NCBI GenBank assembly: GCA_965216025.1
Contig: CBDCEX010000017.1
Coordinates: 372,001 to 436,000 of the forward strand
DNA: 64,000 nucleotides
Direction of reading: 5' to 3'
DNA from: JADFQT01 sp965216025
GTDB lineage: Bacteria; Chloroflexota; Dehalococcoidia; Lucifugimonadales; UBA3495
Positions 1 through 9,154 of this stretch are shown here, piece after piece (within the stretch, counting starts at the first letter, position 1; each line of letters opens with the position of its first letter). The translations under genes were made by a program, and so were the position numbers. The notes under the pieces were generated by a model. The model did not search any database, was not told the origin of the DNA, and worked only from the letters and a program-made list of their open reading frames with translations.

Positions 1-278
1 CGCCTCCTACCATGTGCAGCCTGTTTGTCCGCCGCGTTGAGTTGCCGGATATAAAATTGAAATTCGGCCGATCCCGCTTTCACGCCGGCCAGCGAGTCCA
101 GCCAAAGGGTAATATCGTAGCGGGAGATTCGCTGACTGCCTCTTCCCACTTGAAAGAGGTCTACCCCAAGACCGGACGGAGCGGCACCATGGTGTTCATA
201 GTTTGGGAGACCACCTTTCGAAACCAGAACGGCCAGGTAGTGGCCGACGTTCAGGAATCTTTCGCGGCCCGCGAGTAA
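1..278 (+). CDS. MaoC-like (FAS1-type) dehydratase, N-terminal half, 5' truncated
   Basis: The frame is open from the first codon at position 3, so the start lies outside the window; about 91 residues are visible. The ending (GRSGTMVFIVWETTFRNQNG) is the typical last strand pair of FAS1-like / MaoC N-terminal dehydratase domains, which act on hydroxyacyl-CoA or hydroxyacyl-ACP. The HotDog domain normally pairs with a second MaoC domain that carries the active-site helix, and the next gene, 41 bp downstream, supplies it. The two probably form a heterodimeric enoyl-CoA hydratase or dehydratase. The substrate cannot be told from the sequence. Confidence 0.75.
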   Translation, partial: PPTMCSLFVRRVELPDIKLKFGRSRFHAGQRVQPKGNIVAGDSLTASSHLKEVYPKTGRSGTMVFIVWETTFRNQNGQVVADVQESFAARE

Positions 279-319
279 GGGGCACAGCCCGCCAGTAAAT
301 GGGCCAGGAGTAGCAGGAA

Positions 320-757
320 TTGGCAGAGAGCCCGATATATTTCGAGGATGTGGACCTGGGCGACGAGATCGGCCCCTTGGAGCGGGTGGCTAGAGATCAG
401 GATGTCATAGATTTTTGCCAGCTGTGGGGAAATCCCATGCCCAACCGATTTACCGACCAGGAAATAGCTGAAAAGGCCCGACTGCCCGGCCCCATTCTGC
501 CGGGGATCATGAGCATGGCACTGATGGCTCAGCTACTGACCGATTGGGCCAGCCCGGAAAGCCTGAAAGACCTGGACCTGGTTTTCCGGCAGCCGGTGCC
601 TCACAACAAGCCCTTGAAGATTTCCGCCACAATCACCGACACCCGGCAGGAAGACGGCGAAAACCTGCTTACCTGCGACATACTCATGACCGGCGCTGAG
701 GGGGAACGGTATGTTGGGGGCACAGCCCTTTTGTCCCTCCCCAGCCGGGCTGGCTGA
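320..757 (+). CDS. MaoC-like dehydratase, C-terminal-type subunit
   Basis: The 145-residue protein has the single HotDog fold pattern of MaoC dehydratases: an early DVDLGDEIGPL strand, a central stretch rich in small residues (PGPILPGIMSMALMAQLL) and a late strand pair. It starts at TTG 320 with GGAG about 10 bp upstream. Its stop overlaps the start of the next gene (TGATG at 755-759), so it is translationally coupled. Canonical catalytic MaoC subunits carry an Asp/His pair in the hydratase motif; here that segment reads WGNPMPNRFTDQEIA, so the motif looks modified. It is likely a partner of the preceding subunit in hydration or dehydration of an acyl thioester. Confidence 0.75.
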   Translation: MAESPIYFEDVDLGDEIGPLERVARDQDVIDFCQLWGNPMPNRFTDQEIAEKARLPGPILPGIMSMALMAQLLTDWASPESLKDLDLVFRQPVPHNKPLKISATITDTRQEDGENLLTCDILMTGAEGERYVGGTALLSLPSRAG

Positions 758-1668
758 TGCTACAGCGTCTACGACAAGTTGCGATGCTGGTCCAGGACCT
801 GCCGGAGGCCGCCCAATTGTATCGACGTATCCTGGGAATGGAGCACTGCCGCGCCCAGGAGTTGCCCGAGTATCAATTGTCCAACCAGGTGCTCCCCGCG
901 GGCGAAGGCACCTTCATCGAGCTGCTTCAGCCCACCAGCACCGAATCCCCAGCAGGCCGCTACCTGCGCCGCAGGGGCGAGGCTCCCTACCTGCTTATCT
1001 TCGAGACCCGAGCCTACGACGAGCTAATCCCTCACTTGAAATCCTTGGGCGTCAGGATTACGGCGGAAACCCGGACGGAAGCGACCCGCTCTGCCTTCGT
1101 CCATCCCTCCTCGGCCAACGGAGCCTTTCTGGAGATTGTCGAGGTCTTGGATGCGGCCAACCCCTGGCCTCCCGCCGGTCCTAACTGGACGAACCAGGGA
1201 GCTCCACCCAGAACCCGCCAACTAAGGCAAGTGGCTATTCTGGTCCGAGACCTGGACGAGGCGACGGAGCGTTGGGGCCGGATGTTTGGGATTACCGCCA
1301 CCCGCAGGTTCCAGATTAGCTTCACCGATCTGGAAATTGCGGTGCTGCCCTTGAATGACAAGAGCACCTTTATCGAGCTGGCCCAACCGACCAGCCCGGA
1401 TACCTCTGCGGCCCGGTTTCTGGAGCGTTACGGCGAGGGCATCTACCTAACCATTTTTGAAATAGAGGACTCCCTCGCTGTGGATGACCATCTCCAAAGC
1501 CAGGATGTTCGGTACACCACCTCCCGGCGCACCGACAATTACGTCAATCTGGGATTCAACAGCATTTGGCTTCATCCGGCTTCCATGAAAGGCGCGTTTA
1601 TTCAGCTGTCGCAGGTTCTCGACGAAAACAATCCTTGGCCGCCGGCCGGGGACGACTGGTATTTGTAA
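757..1668 (+). CDS. Tandem VOC (glyoxalase-fold) protein
   Basis: Two homologous vicinal-oxygen-chelate modules lie in tandem (about residues 1-135 and 150-303). Each begins with LRQVAMLVQDL or LRQVAILVRDL and carries a metal-ligand Glu in a FIEL motif, plus a later Glu/Gln (GAFLEIVEVLD, GAFIQLSQVLD). The first-strand His of classical VOC enzymes is Gln in both halves. Both modules end in the same NPWPPAG sequence, which shows an internal duplication. It overlaps the stop of the MaoC gene, so it probably works in the same catabolic step, for example as a dioxygenase, epimerase or lyase of a CoA thioester or aromatic compound. The reaction is unknown. Confidence 0.75.
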   Translation: MLQRLRQVAMLVQDLPEAAQLYRRILGMEHCRAQELPEYQLSNQVLPAGEGTFIELLQPTSTESPAGRYLRRRGEAPYLLIFETRAYDELIPHLKSLGVRITAETRTEATRSAFVHPSSANGAFLEIVEVLDAANPWPPAGPNWTNQGAPPRTRQLRQVAILVRDLDEATERWGRMFGITATRRFQISFTDLEIAVLPLNDKSTFIELAQPTSPDTSAARFLERYGEGIYLTIFEIEDSLAVDDHLQSQDVRYTTSRRTDNYVNLGFNSIWLHPASMKGAFIQLSQVLDENNPWPPAGDDWYL

Positions 1669-1729
1669 TACTTTTGCTGGTAATCCCTCCGGCGCGAAAT
1701 AGCCGCTACGTAGGACCGCCACTGGCGAT

Positions 1730-2596
1730 ATGACTTCCACCAATATAACGACCGATCAATTGACATATGCCCTGGAGATTGAAGGCTTGTGGGCCGGATA
1801 TGACCGGATTACTGCCCTGGAGGACGTCTCCTTCCAGCTAGCGGAGCAGCAGATCTTGGGGATAATCGGGCCCAATGGATCGGGAAAATCCACCCTGATG
1901 AAGGCTGTTTTGGGATTGGTCAAGCCCTGGCGGGGACAAATTACCGTTCTGGGGCAGCCTGCCGAGCAGCAGCGGCGCCAGGTGGGGTACGTGCCGCAGA
2001 TAGAGCAGGTCGACTGGGACTTTCCGGTCAGCGTGGCGGACGTGGCGTTGATGGGCAGATATGCCCGTCGGGGATTGCTGCGCCGGACAAACAAGGAGGA
2101 CCGGGAGCTTGCCGGCGCGGCGTTGGAAAAAGTAGGGATGTACCCCCTTCGCCAGCAGCTGATCGGCGAACTATCCGGCGGGCAGCGACGCCGGGTGTTA
2201 TTGGCCCGGGCCTTGGCCAACGGCCCCCAGCTGCTCTTGATGGATGAACCGATGGCCGGATTGGACGCCAGAGCCCAGCACCAGCTGCTGGACACCATGG
2301 ACCAACTGCAATCGGAGGGCACGACCATTGTGCTTAGCACCCATGACCTCTCTTGTGTGTCGGTTTGCGCGGGCCAGGTAGCCTGCCTGAACCGGCGGTT
2401 GATCGCTTTCGGCGAGCCCAGCCAGGTTTTAACTGAAGAAGTGCTCAACCAAACCTTCGGCACTCATCTCTTGATGGTGCACATGGATGGGCAAGCTTAC
2501 GCCTACCAGCACCATGCCCACCCGGAGCCCTCTCAGCCGGATGCCCCGGCTCAGATGATACAACCAGACCCGCCAGACCCGTCGCAGCCGGCGTAA
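1730..2596 (+). CDS. ABC transporter ATP-binding protein, zinc/manganese type
   Basis: A 288-residue nucleotide-binding subunit with Walker A GPNGSGKST (about residue 46), signature LSGGQRRR (about 147) and Walker B LLLMDEPMAGLD (about 167), followed by an H-loop (LSTHDLS). The linker VDWDFPVSVADVALMGRY is characteristic of the ZnuC/MntB/TroB metal-import subfamily. The C-terminal tail is rich in His and Pro (YQHHAHPEPSQPD), as in several metal-handling proteins. The permease and solute-binding genes that normally adjoin are absent; an SDR gene follows instead. It is therefore either an orphan serving a permease elsewhere or the remnant of a broken operon. Confidence 0.85.
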   Translation: MTSTNITTDQLTYALEIEGLWAGYDRITALEDVSFQLAEQQILGIIGPNGSGKSTLMKAVLGLVKPWRGQITVLGQPAEQQRRQVGYVPQIEQVDWDFPVSVADVALMGRYARRGLLRRTNKEDRELAGAALEKVGMYPLRQQLIGELSGGQRRRVLLARALANGPQLLLMDEPMAGLDARAQHQLLDTMDQLQSEGTTIVLSTHDLSCVSVCAGQVACLNRRLIAFGEPSQVLTEEVLNQTFGTHLLMVHMDGQAYAYQHHAHPEPSQPDAPAQMIQPDPPDPSQPA

Positions 2597-2663
2597 CCGC
2601 GATTTCTGGCAGGCCGGGCGATACCGGCTCTTCCGCGCTTGTCGGACGCGCCAACCTTTGGGT

Positions 2664-2707
2664 AAATCCCCCTCAGTCCCCCTTTAAAAAGGGGATATGG
2701 GGGATTT
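2664..2707. repeat. Dispersed palindromic repeat, family R1
   Basis: A GC-rich palindrome built as AAATCCCCCTCAG, a C-run, TTTAAAAA, a G-run and GGGGGATTT. Near copies occur at 12466-12512, 21424-21460, 31681-31720 and 55982-56017, always between genes. Here it lies between the ABC ATPase and the SDR. It could act as a bidirectional terminator-like hairpin, but the conserved arms suggest a small mobile repeat. Confidence 0.75.
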
Positions 2708-2755
2708 GGATCTCCCAGGCTTAATAATTTCTTCAGGAGTCAACCGAGGTAAATC

Positions 2756-3604
2756 ATGTACGACTTGACCGGAAAGGTGGCGGTGGTTACGGGCGCCGCG
2801 GGCAGGCATGGCATCGGCCGGGCGATCTCCATCCGCTTGGCGAGTGAGGGAGCTGATGTGGTGGTGACCGATGTGGAGCAGTCTCTGGAGGCGATTAAGC
2901 CGGCCGACCGGCAGGAGGGCTGGCAGGGACTGACCAGCGTGGTGGAGGAAATCCAGGGCTTGGGCCGGCAGGCGCTGGGATTGTTTTCCGATGTTTCCGA
3001 TGGCGCCCAGGTGGAGGACATGGTCGGCCAAACCCTGGACCGTTTCGGGCATATCGATGTTTTGGTGAACAACGCCGGTTCCCGACCGGGCCGAGACCGG
3101 GTGCCGGTGGTGGAATTGGAGGAAGACGCCTTCGACGAGGTAATGCGGGTCAACGTGCGCGGGACCTATCTGTGCTGCCGGGCGGTAGCCAGACACATGA
3201 TCGACCGGGGCGGCGGCGGGAAGATTATCGTGATTTCCTCGGGAGCGGGCAAGCGAGGTATAGCTCGCTATGCCGTTTACTGCGCTTCCAAGTTCGCCCT
3301 CATCGGGTTTACCCAGTCCCTGGCCCACGAGCTGGCGCCCCACCGGGTCAATGTAAATGCCATTTGCCCGGGGTTGGTGGATTCGGAACGGGTGGACTTC
3401 ATTGCGGCGGCCCTGGTTTCCGAGGGCCAATCGGCGGAGGAACACCGGGCATTGATGGTCCGGGAGCGAAATACCAGGGTGCCATTGGGTAGAATTGCCG
3501 TTGGGGATGACATAGCCAAAATGGCCGCCTTCCTCTCCTCCAGCGAATCGGATTACGTCACCGGCCTGGCAATCAGCGTTTCCGGAGGCTCGGAGATGAG
3601 CTGA
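2756..3604 (+). CDS. SDR family NAD(P)-dependent oxidoreductase
   Basis: A 282-residue classical short-chain dehydrogenase. The cofactor motif TGAAGRHGIG lies at about residues 12-21, the acidic residue after strand 2 (TDVEQ) favours NAD, NNAG is at about 104, the catalytic Ser is in IVISSGAG, and the YxxxK pair is in YAVYCASKF at about 180. The ATG at 2756 is preceded by a purine-rich AGGAG-like stretch. It oxidises or reduces an alcohol/ketone; the substrate is not visible. The gene stands alone between an R1 repeat and an IS630 remnant. Confidence 0.88.
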   Translation: MYDLTGKVAVVTGAAGRHGIGRAISIRLASEGADVVVTDVEQSLEAIKPADRQEGWQGLTSVVEEIQGLGRQALGLFSDVSDGAQVEDMVGQTLDRFGHIDVLVNNAGSRPGRDRVPVVELEEDAFDEVMRVNVRGTYLCCRAVARHMIDRGGGGKIIVISSGAGKRGIARYAVYCASKFALIGFTQSLAHELAPHRVNVNAICPGLVDSERVDFIAAALVSEGQSAEEHRALMVRERNTRVPLGRIAVGDDIAKMAAFLSSSESDYVTGLAISVSGGSEMS

Positions 3605-3621
3605 AGCCCAAATAGCCGAAA

Positions 3622-4245
3622 CTAAACCAAAGCCAAGGTGGGAACTACACTGGGCAGTGATGCCAAAGGCGTGGTAGCTGTCATCATCAAAGCATCGGCT
3701 CGGGCCTGTAACCGGGTTGGGCAGCGATGTTTCACTTCATCCTTACGATGAATTAGCCCGCCGAAGAATTGATTCATCTTCTCTTGGACTTTGGCTTTTG
3801 TTCCGTGGCATTCGTTGGCCGTGACCTCTTCTCTGGCCCAGTCCCAGGTCAAAGCTCTGCTTGAGAAATTGCCTTACTACTTTCCAGTTCCAGTTGGACA
3901 ATTCAATCCCCGCCCCCCCAGGCGGATTTTGCACCGCAGACTTCAGTTGGTTCTGTTGACCTCGGTTCAAGACGGGGGGGAACCCCCAGTCTGCTCAAAG
4001 ACCAAACCTTGGGCCCCGCCTTGGCGAAAGTTGTCCAGCCAGTTTCCGATGGTATGAGGCTCTCTCTCCAAAGCCTCAGCCACTTGAGTGGCCGACCACC
4101 CTTGGGCCAACAACCATAGCCCATGCCATCGCTCTCGCTCCCGAGGTGTTGGCGCCCGATACATCCTTTCCCGTAAGTCGCCTACATCCAGTTGCCACCG
4201 TTCCAGGAGTTGCACTATGTCTGTCATCCCTTCCACCACCGCCAA
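3622..4245 (-). pseudogene. IS630-a transposase remnant
   Basis: The helix-turn-helix N-terminal frame (3967-4245, 92 codons, about 90% like the copy at 7433-7711) is intact and ends at the same C7 slippery run. The DDE catalytic part is mostly deleted: only its first 40-odd codons (about 3845-3970) and last 75 (3622-3850) remain, in different frames. No catalytic triad survives, so this copy cannot make an active transposase. Confidence 0.88.
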
Positions 4246-4317
4246 TCGACTTCTTTTACAGAATATCGCGACTCCCCTGCCGGTTCGCTTTATGTAGGTT
4301 TCACCTTAGCTTTGGTT
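3625..4317 (-). mobile_element. IS630-a copy 1, internally deleted derivative
   Basis: The 693-bp element has the same terminal inverted repeats as the 1229-bp copy at 6555-7783 (left AACCAAAGCCAAGGTGGGAA, and its mirror at the right end) and is flanked by TA on both sides (3623-3624 and 4318-4319). About 536 bp is missing from the middle. The join falls between two short CCCAG direct repeats near 3845 that are still separate in the complete copy, so it arose by slippage-type deletion. It keeps both ends and could be moved in trans. Confidence 0.9.
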
Positions 4318-4411
4318 TAGGTCCTATTTACAGCCACTTCCAGCGGCCTTTCCACCGATAATTATTAAATAATCACTGGGCGAAAAACACAAGGCAAAAA
4401 TCATAAGGGTG

Positions 4412-5666
4412 CTAGTACAGGTGGGCGTAAATAACCCGGCAGTTCATGCGACCAGCACCTTGCCTTGGTAAGTCCATTTGAAGGGCTTTGCCATGGTCCG
4501 GTTGTAATAGTCTGAAGTCCCACACCTTCTGTTTCAGATCGGTGCCGATCTGAATGACCCTCGCTGTAGCAGTTTTCGCACCAGAATGCTCAGCCAGATT
4601 TCCACTTGGTTCATCCATGACGTGTGCTTGGGGGTGTAGTGAAACACGATACAGTGGCTGGGATCCTGAGAAATGCGGCCCGGGACTCTCGGTTCGCCAT
4701 GTGCCCCACTTGCCCTTCTTACCCAACTCCAGGTCCAGCCCAGACTCTCTGGCTACCCAGCGCACTAGAGATTCAGAACGGTGCGTGTCCAGGTTGTCCA
4801 CCACAAAATGCCACCGCTGGGCCGCCCTATCGCTAGCGATCACTGCCTCCACATGCTGCAGAAAGTCCGCTTCGGTACGTCTGGGCCCCCCATAGGGCTC
4901 AACAATCTGACCCGTCACCACATCCCGACTGATGATGAAGGAGCGTGTACCATGCCGCCGGATGTACTCAAACTCCCGCCGTTCCACCTTCCCCGGCGCC
5001 AAGGGCAACCCAGGATGTTTGCGCTCCAGGGCCTGTACTCCGGTCAACTCATCAGTGCTCATCACTCGCTCCCCAGATTGGACCAAGGCGGGAGCTTCTC
5101 GGTACAGATCGCAGATGTCAGTGACTTTGGCGTCATAGTGCTCGTCCTCCGAGGGTGTCAACCAATAGCGTATCCGGTGGGGTTTCAGGTCCCCCTTTCT
5201 AGCAGTCTGGCCGCATGGCGGGGGAAAATCCGTTCCACCTGCCTTTTTCGATGATCTCATCAGCCAATTCCCGGCTGGTCCACTGGCTGATAGGACGACC
5301 GCACTGGCTGGGGGCCTCACAAGCCAGGGACATGATCTGGCAAACTTGCTCTGGGGTGATCCGGGCGGGAGCCCCAGGACGAGGCGCATCCCGCAACCTT
5401 TCTTCTATACTCAGGTCTTCCAGAATGGCTGCCTGTAGCCCCAGCCAGCGGTTGCGCCAGAACCGTACCGTATCCACATCCAGGCCCACTTCGCGGGCTA
5501 TTTGGCTGTTGTTCAGGCCAGCCGCGGCAGACAGAATGATTCTGCCTCGCCGGGCCAACTGCTGGGGGGTGCTATATCGGCGCACCAGGGTTTCCAATCC
5601 TTGCTGCTCTTCCGGGGATAATTCCACCACGGGAGGTTTCGGTCCACGCATCGCCTTCACCACCAC
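4412..5666 (-). pseudogene. IS630-b transposase, frameshifted
   Basis: The N-terminal part (5199-5666) has the helix-turn-helix segment GLNNSQIAREVGLDVDTVRF typical of IS630-family transposases. The DDE domain follows in a different frame (4412-5389), with FVVDNLDTHRSE as the second-Asp region. The C-terminal part then drifts out of frame near 4670, losing the usual YTPKHTSWMNQVE-type segment that is still visible in copy 2. At least two frame breaks are needed to restore the protein, so this is a decayed gene. Confidence 0.85.
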
Positions 5667-5728
5667 ACTTCATCTCTCCAACCTCAACGCGCTCATTATA
5701 CTACTCGGGCTTTTCAGCCCACCTGTAC
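4415..5728 (-). mobile_element. IS630-b copy 1
   Basis: A 1314-bp element with terminal repeats GTACAGGTGGGC at the left and its complement at the right, flanked by TA at 4413-4414 and 5729-5730. A second copy lies at 57133-58452. This copy was inserted into the TA of the CTAG target duplication bordering the small element at 5732-5876. Confidence 0.9.
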
Positions 5729-5731
5729 TAG

Positions 5732-5876
5732 TATTACAACGACGGTTCGCAATAAAGGGACCTTGAGCACCTCTTCATGGCGACCTGACCACACGCTTGA
5801 CAGCTTTGTGGCCTTGCCTTCCGCGAAGCAGTTTCCGCCCAAAAACTGACCAAATTGAGGAAGCGTCGTTGTAATA
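5732..5876. mobile_element. MITE-like element with IS701-type ends
   Basis: A 145-bp sequence bounded by inverted repeats TATTACAACGACG and CGTCGTTGTAATA and by CTAG duplications (right copy 5877-5880; left copy split by the IS630-b insertion into CTA at 4412-4414 and G at 5731). The ends match those of the IS701-family element at 40336-41787 (TACTACAACGACG). It has no coding capacity and was probably mobilised by such a transposase. Confidence 0.8.
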
Positions 5877-6551
5877 CTAGCACTCTGTCCTCTCAGGGGC
5901 GTCGGCACCATAATCCGCCCAGGTGGACACCCGTATTCCTGTTGCCGGATTTTTAGTGGACGTAAGCCGATGCTGATAAACTCGGTCCCCCTAAAGCCTC
6001 TTCAGATAGTGCCCAACCTGCAGAAGTTTCCCCTAACCATCCTGTCCGCTATATCCGCGGTGCTGTTCATCTCCATGGCCATACTCGTGATGAACCATTT
6101 TCTGGCGGATTCGGCAGTTGGCGGCGGTCTGTCCAATCCAGAGCAGGTGGCCAAGGCGAATATCCTCCGCGTCTCCATGTGGGCGATGGGCGGATTGTTC
6201 CTGGCGCTATCTGGATTCGTCATCGTGGCCGATGTGATCATTTTCCGCTCCAATCGGCGGGAAGTAGCGCTGGTGGCGGCCCGGTTGGTTGAGCGGGAAC
6301 GATTCGAGGAGCAACTGCTTCAGGCACAGAAAATGGAAAGCATCGGTCGACTGGCCGGAGGAGTGGCTCACGATTTCAACAACTTGCTCACTCCTATAAT
6401 TAGCTATGCCCAGCTATGCAAGATGAACCTGGACGCGGATGATCCCTTGTATTCAAACCTGGAAGAAATTGAAAAAGCGGCGGATCGCGCTGCTGATGTA
6501 ACCCACAAATTGCTCGCCTTTTCCCGACAGCAAGTTATCGAGCCTCAAGAC

Positions 6552-7711
6552 CTAAACCAAAGCCAAGGTGGGAACTACATTTTGCAGCGATGGCAAAGGT
6601 AGGGAAGGTGTAAAAATCAATGCATCGGCTCGAGCTTGTAACAGGGTTCGGCAGCGATGTTTCACTTCATCCTTACGGTGAGCTAGTCCGCCGAAGAATG
6701 CATTCATCTTCTCTTGGACTTGGGCTTTTGTTCCCAGGCATTCGTTGGCCGTGACCTCTTCCCTGGCCCAGTCCCAGACGGCTTCGTCGGCATTGAAGTC
6801 TGGGCTGTAGGCCGGTAAGGCCACCAGCCTCAGCTGCAAGTCAGGGGTGGTCAAATAGCTGCGAATCGCTTCTCCTCGGTGGGCTGGCCCATTGTCCCAA
6901 ATCACTACCAGAGGTCCAGGATGTTTTTCTCTTAGCTGCCGTAAAAAGGCGGTGGAGGTCTCGGCATTGCTGTTGCCGGCTATTTCCATGGCTTCCACCT
7001 CCCCAGCCTCCAAGCAAACTCCCGAGTAGTAGCAGGCCTTCTCTCCCCACCAAGGACTGGTAGAGTCCACCAGCGCCGGCTCTCCCTTGAGCACCCATTT
7101 CCCCCTCAGATCGGCATCGGCCCGAAAGTGGGCTTCGTCTACGAAGAAGATTTTGGCCCCACTCTCTTGGGCCTCCTCTCGGATTTGGCTGTACTGGAGG
7201 ACGAAGGCTTTCCGCGCTTCATCCTTGGCTTTCAGGAGGCGTTTCTTGGGTCGCTTCAGCACGAAGCCCAACCGATGGAGGTAGTTCAAGCAACTGCTTC
7301 GACTCAGCCCCAGGTCAAAGCTCTGCTTGAGAAATTGCCTCACTACTTTCCAATTCCAGTTGGACAATTCAACTCCCGCCTCTCCAGGCGGATTTTGCAC
7401 CGCAGACTTCAGTTGGTTCTGTTGACCCCAGATCAAGACGGGGGGGAACCCCCAGTCTGTTCAAAGACCAAACCTTGGGCCCCGCCTCGGCGAAAGTTGG
7501 CCAGCCAGTTTCCAATGGTATGAGGCTCTCTGTCCAAAGCCTCAGCCACCTGGAAAGCCGACCACCCTTGGGCCAACAACCATAGCCCGTGCCATCGCTC
7601 TCGCTCTCGAGGTGTTGGCGCTCGATACATCCTTTCCCGTAAGTCACCTACATTGAGTTGCCACTCTTCCATGAGTTGCACTATTTCCTTCATCCCTTCC
7701 ACCACCGCCAC
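6552..7711 (-). CDS. IS630-a transposase, two frames joined by likely -1 frameshift
   Basis: The first frame (7433-7711, 92 aa) is a helix-turn-helix DNA-binding domain (GWSAFQVAEALDREPHTIGN). The second (6552-7436, 294 aa) has the DDE_3 domain: FVDEAHF, VIWDNGPAH, and YSPDFNADEAVWDWAREE. The frames overlap by 4 nt just after TTCCCCCCCG; a -1 slip on the C7 run would fuse them. Both copies in the window keep exactly seven Cs, as expected for a programmed site. The stop codon is formed by the TA target duplication plus the flanking base. Confidence 0.85.
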
Positions 7712-7783
7712 TCGACTTCTTTTACAGAATATCGCAACTCCTCTTCGGGTTCGCTTTATGTAGGTTTCACCTTAGCTTTGCTT
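6555..7783 (-). mobile_element. IS630-a copy 2, full length
   Basis: A 1229-bp element with 25-bp imperfect inverted repeats (AACCAAAGCCAAGGTGGGAA at the left; the right end as complement begins AAGCAAAGCTAAGGTGAAAC) and TA duplications at 6553-6554 and 7784-7785. It carries two overlapping transposase frames on the minus strand and splits the histidine kinase gene. Confidence 0.95.
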
Positions 7784-8803
7784 TAGAGTTAAACCGGCTG
7801 GTGGTCGACCTGGGCAAAATGCTAAACCGCCTAATCGGCGAAGATGTGGAAATGTCGATCATCACAGCACCCAATGCCGGTCTGGTCAAAGTAGAGCACG
7901 GGCAGATAGAGCAGGTATTGGTCAACCTGGTGGTGAACGCCCGGGATGCCATGCCGGAAGGCGGCAAGTTGACGGTGACCACCAGAGCTGTTTGGATCGA
8001 TGGCAAAAATCAGGACTATTTCTCCGAGCTTCCGCCTGGCTATTACGTGGAGTTGAGTGTCAGCGACACTGGTAGCGGTATGGACGAGGAGGTCCAGCGC
8101 CATATATTTGAGCCCTTCTTCACGACCAAGGAGGCGGGTAAAGGAACGGGATTAGGCCTAGCCACCTGCTACGGCATTGTGAAGCAGAGCGGCGGAGACT
8201 TGAGGGTGACCAGCCGGCCTGGCGAAGGCGCCACCTTCAAGATCCTTTTGCCGCAGGTGGATCAACCCAATCCGGAAGCCGTGACGGTAAAAGCGGAGGC
8301 GGTCGCCTTGCCCAAGGGAACCGAGACGGTGCTGCTGGCCGAGGACGAGCCGGGTGTTCTGGAGGTGGCATCCCAACTGCTTATGGAGCAAGGATATAGA
8401 GTGTTGCGAGCCTCTAACGGGGTGGAGGCCCTGGGAGTGGCGTGGATGCACGCCCCAGAAAAGATAGACTTGCTGCTGACCGACGTGGTTATGACCCAGA
8501 TGAACGGGAAGGACCTGGCCGACCAACTGGAAGCTATTCATCCGGAAACCCGGGTCCTTTACACTTCCGGGTACACCGATGAAGTGATCGGCCACCACGG
8601 CGTTCTAGAAGGTGGCACCCGATTTTTACAGAAACCCTTCTCTCAGCCGATTCTAGCGCGTAAAGTCAGGGAAGCTTTGGACGAGCAGGCGGACTCCCAG
8701 GCTTCCTAATGGGCGTGTGAGGAATTTCCACACACCCGCAACTCCCCCAGTGATACCTCTTCGTAAAACTATCCCACAAGCAAAGTCTTTAGGTTCTCCC
8801 CAG

Positions 8804-9043
8804 TGTCATTGCGAGTTATCATGCCCCGATGGGGCGCCACCGACAGATGAAAATGGGTTGCCTTCCGCTCATGGTTTGATAGGCTTGCCAGGAACGGTTG
8901 GGATCCCGTTCGTCCTGAGGCTCTCGAAGGGCGAACGGGATATTTACAGAGCAGCCCTTCGACTGCGCTCAGGATAAACTCCGCGAAGCAATCCCTCCTC
9001 ACTCCCTTGAGATTGCTTCGGGCCTGCGGCCCTCGCAATGACA
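8804..9043. repeat. Dispersed repeat, family R2 (long form)
   Basis: The unit begins TGTCATTGCGAGTTATCATG, contains a stem around CCCGTTCGTCCTGAG / CTCGAAGGGCGAACGGG, and ends GGCCCTCGCAATGACA, the complement of its start. Longer or shorter relatives are at 23666-23883, 25484-25652, 34876-35114, 56981-57073 and 61249-61372. It fills most of the gap between the kinase and gatC. No coding content is apparent. Confidence 0.85.
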
Positions 9044-9154
9044 ATCGAAGGGGCTGATCTCCCTAGTTGTTTAGTTGGTCTTTCCGCTGTGTTCTGGGTA
9101 TACTGTCGCTAAATTCGATTGGCTATTACGTTGGCAATTCCTTGCAGGATCAGA

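Larger units (their letters stand above)
5970..8709 (+). pseudogene. Hybrid sensor histidine kinase interrupted by IS630-a
   Basis: The 5' part (5970-6554) encodes two membrane segments (about residues 22-45 and 70-95), a linker helix and a HisKA domain with the phosphoacceptor box GGVAHDFNNLLTP. The 3' part (7786-8709) encodes the HATPase domain (N-box VNLVVNARDAMP, G-boxes DTGSGM and GKGTGLGL) and a C-terminal receiver domain (LLAEDEPGV, LLLTDVVM, Lys in LQKPFSQ). Removing 6555-7783 and one TA joins GAC CTA to GAG TTA AAC in frame, giving an uninterrupted kinase. As it stands the product stops inside the element. No sensor domain beyond the membrane loop is evident, and no separate response regulator is adjacent. 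Confidence 0.92.

Noticed and set aside
1756..2463. A 235-codon minus-strand frame
   Set aside because: Antisense of the ABC ATPase, whose Walker and signature motifs are complete on the plus strand.
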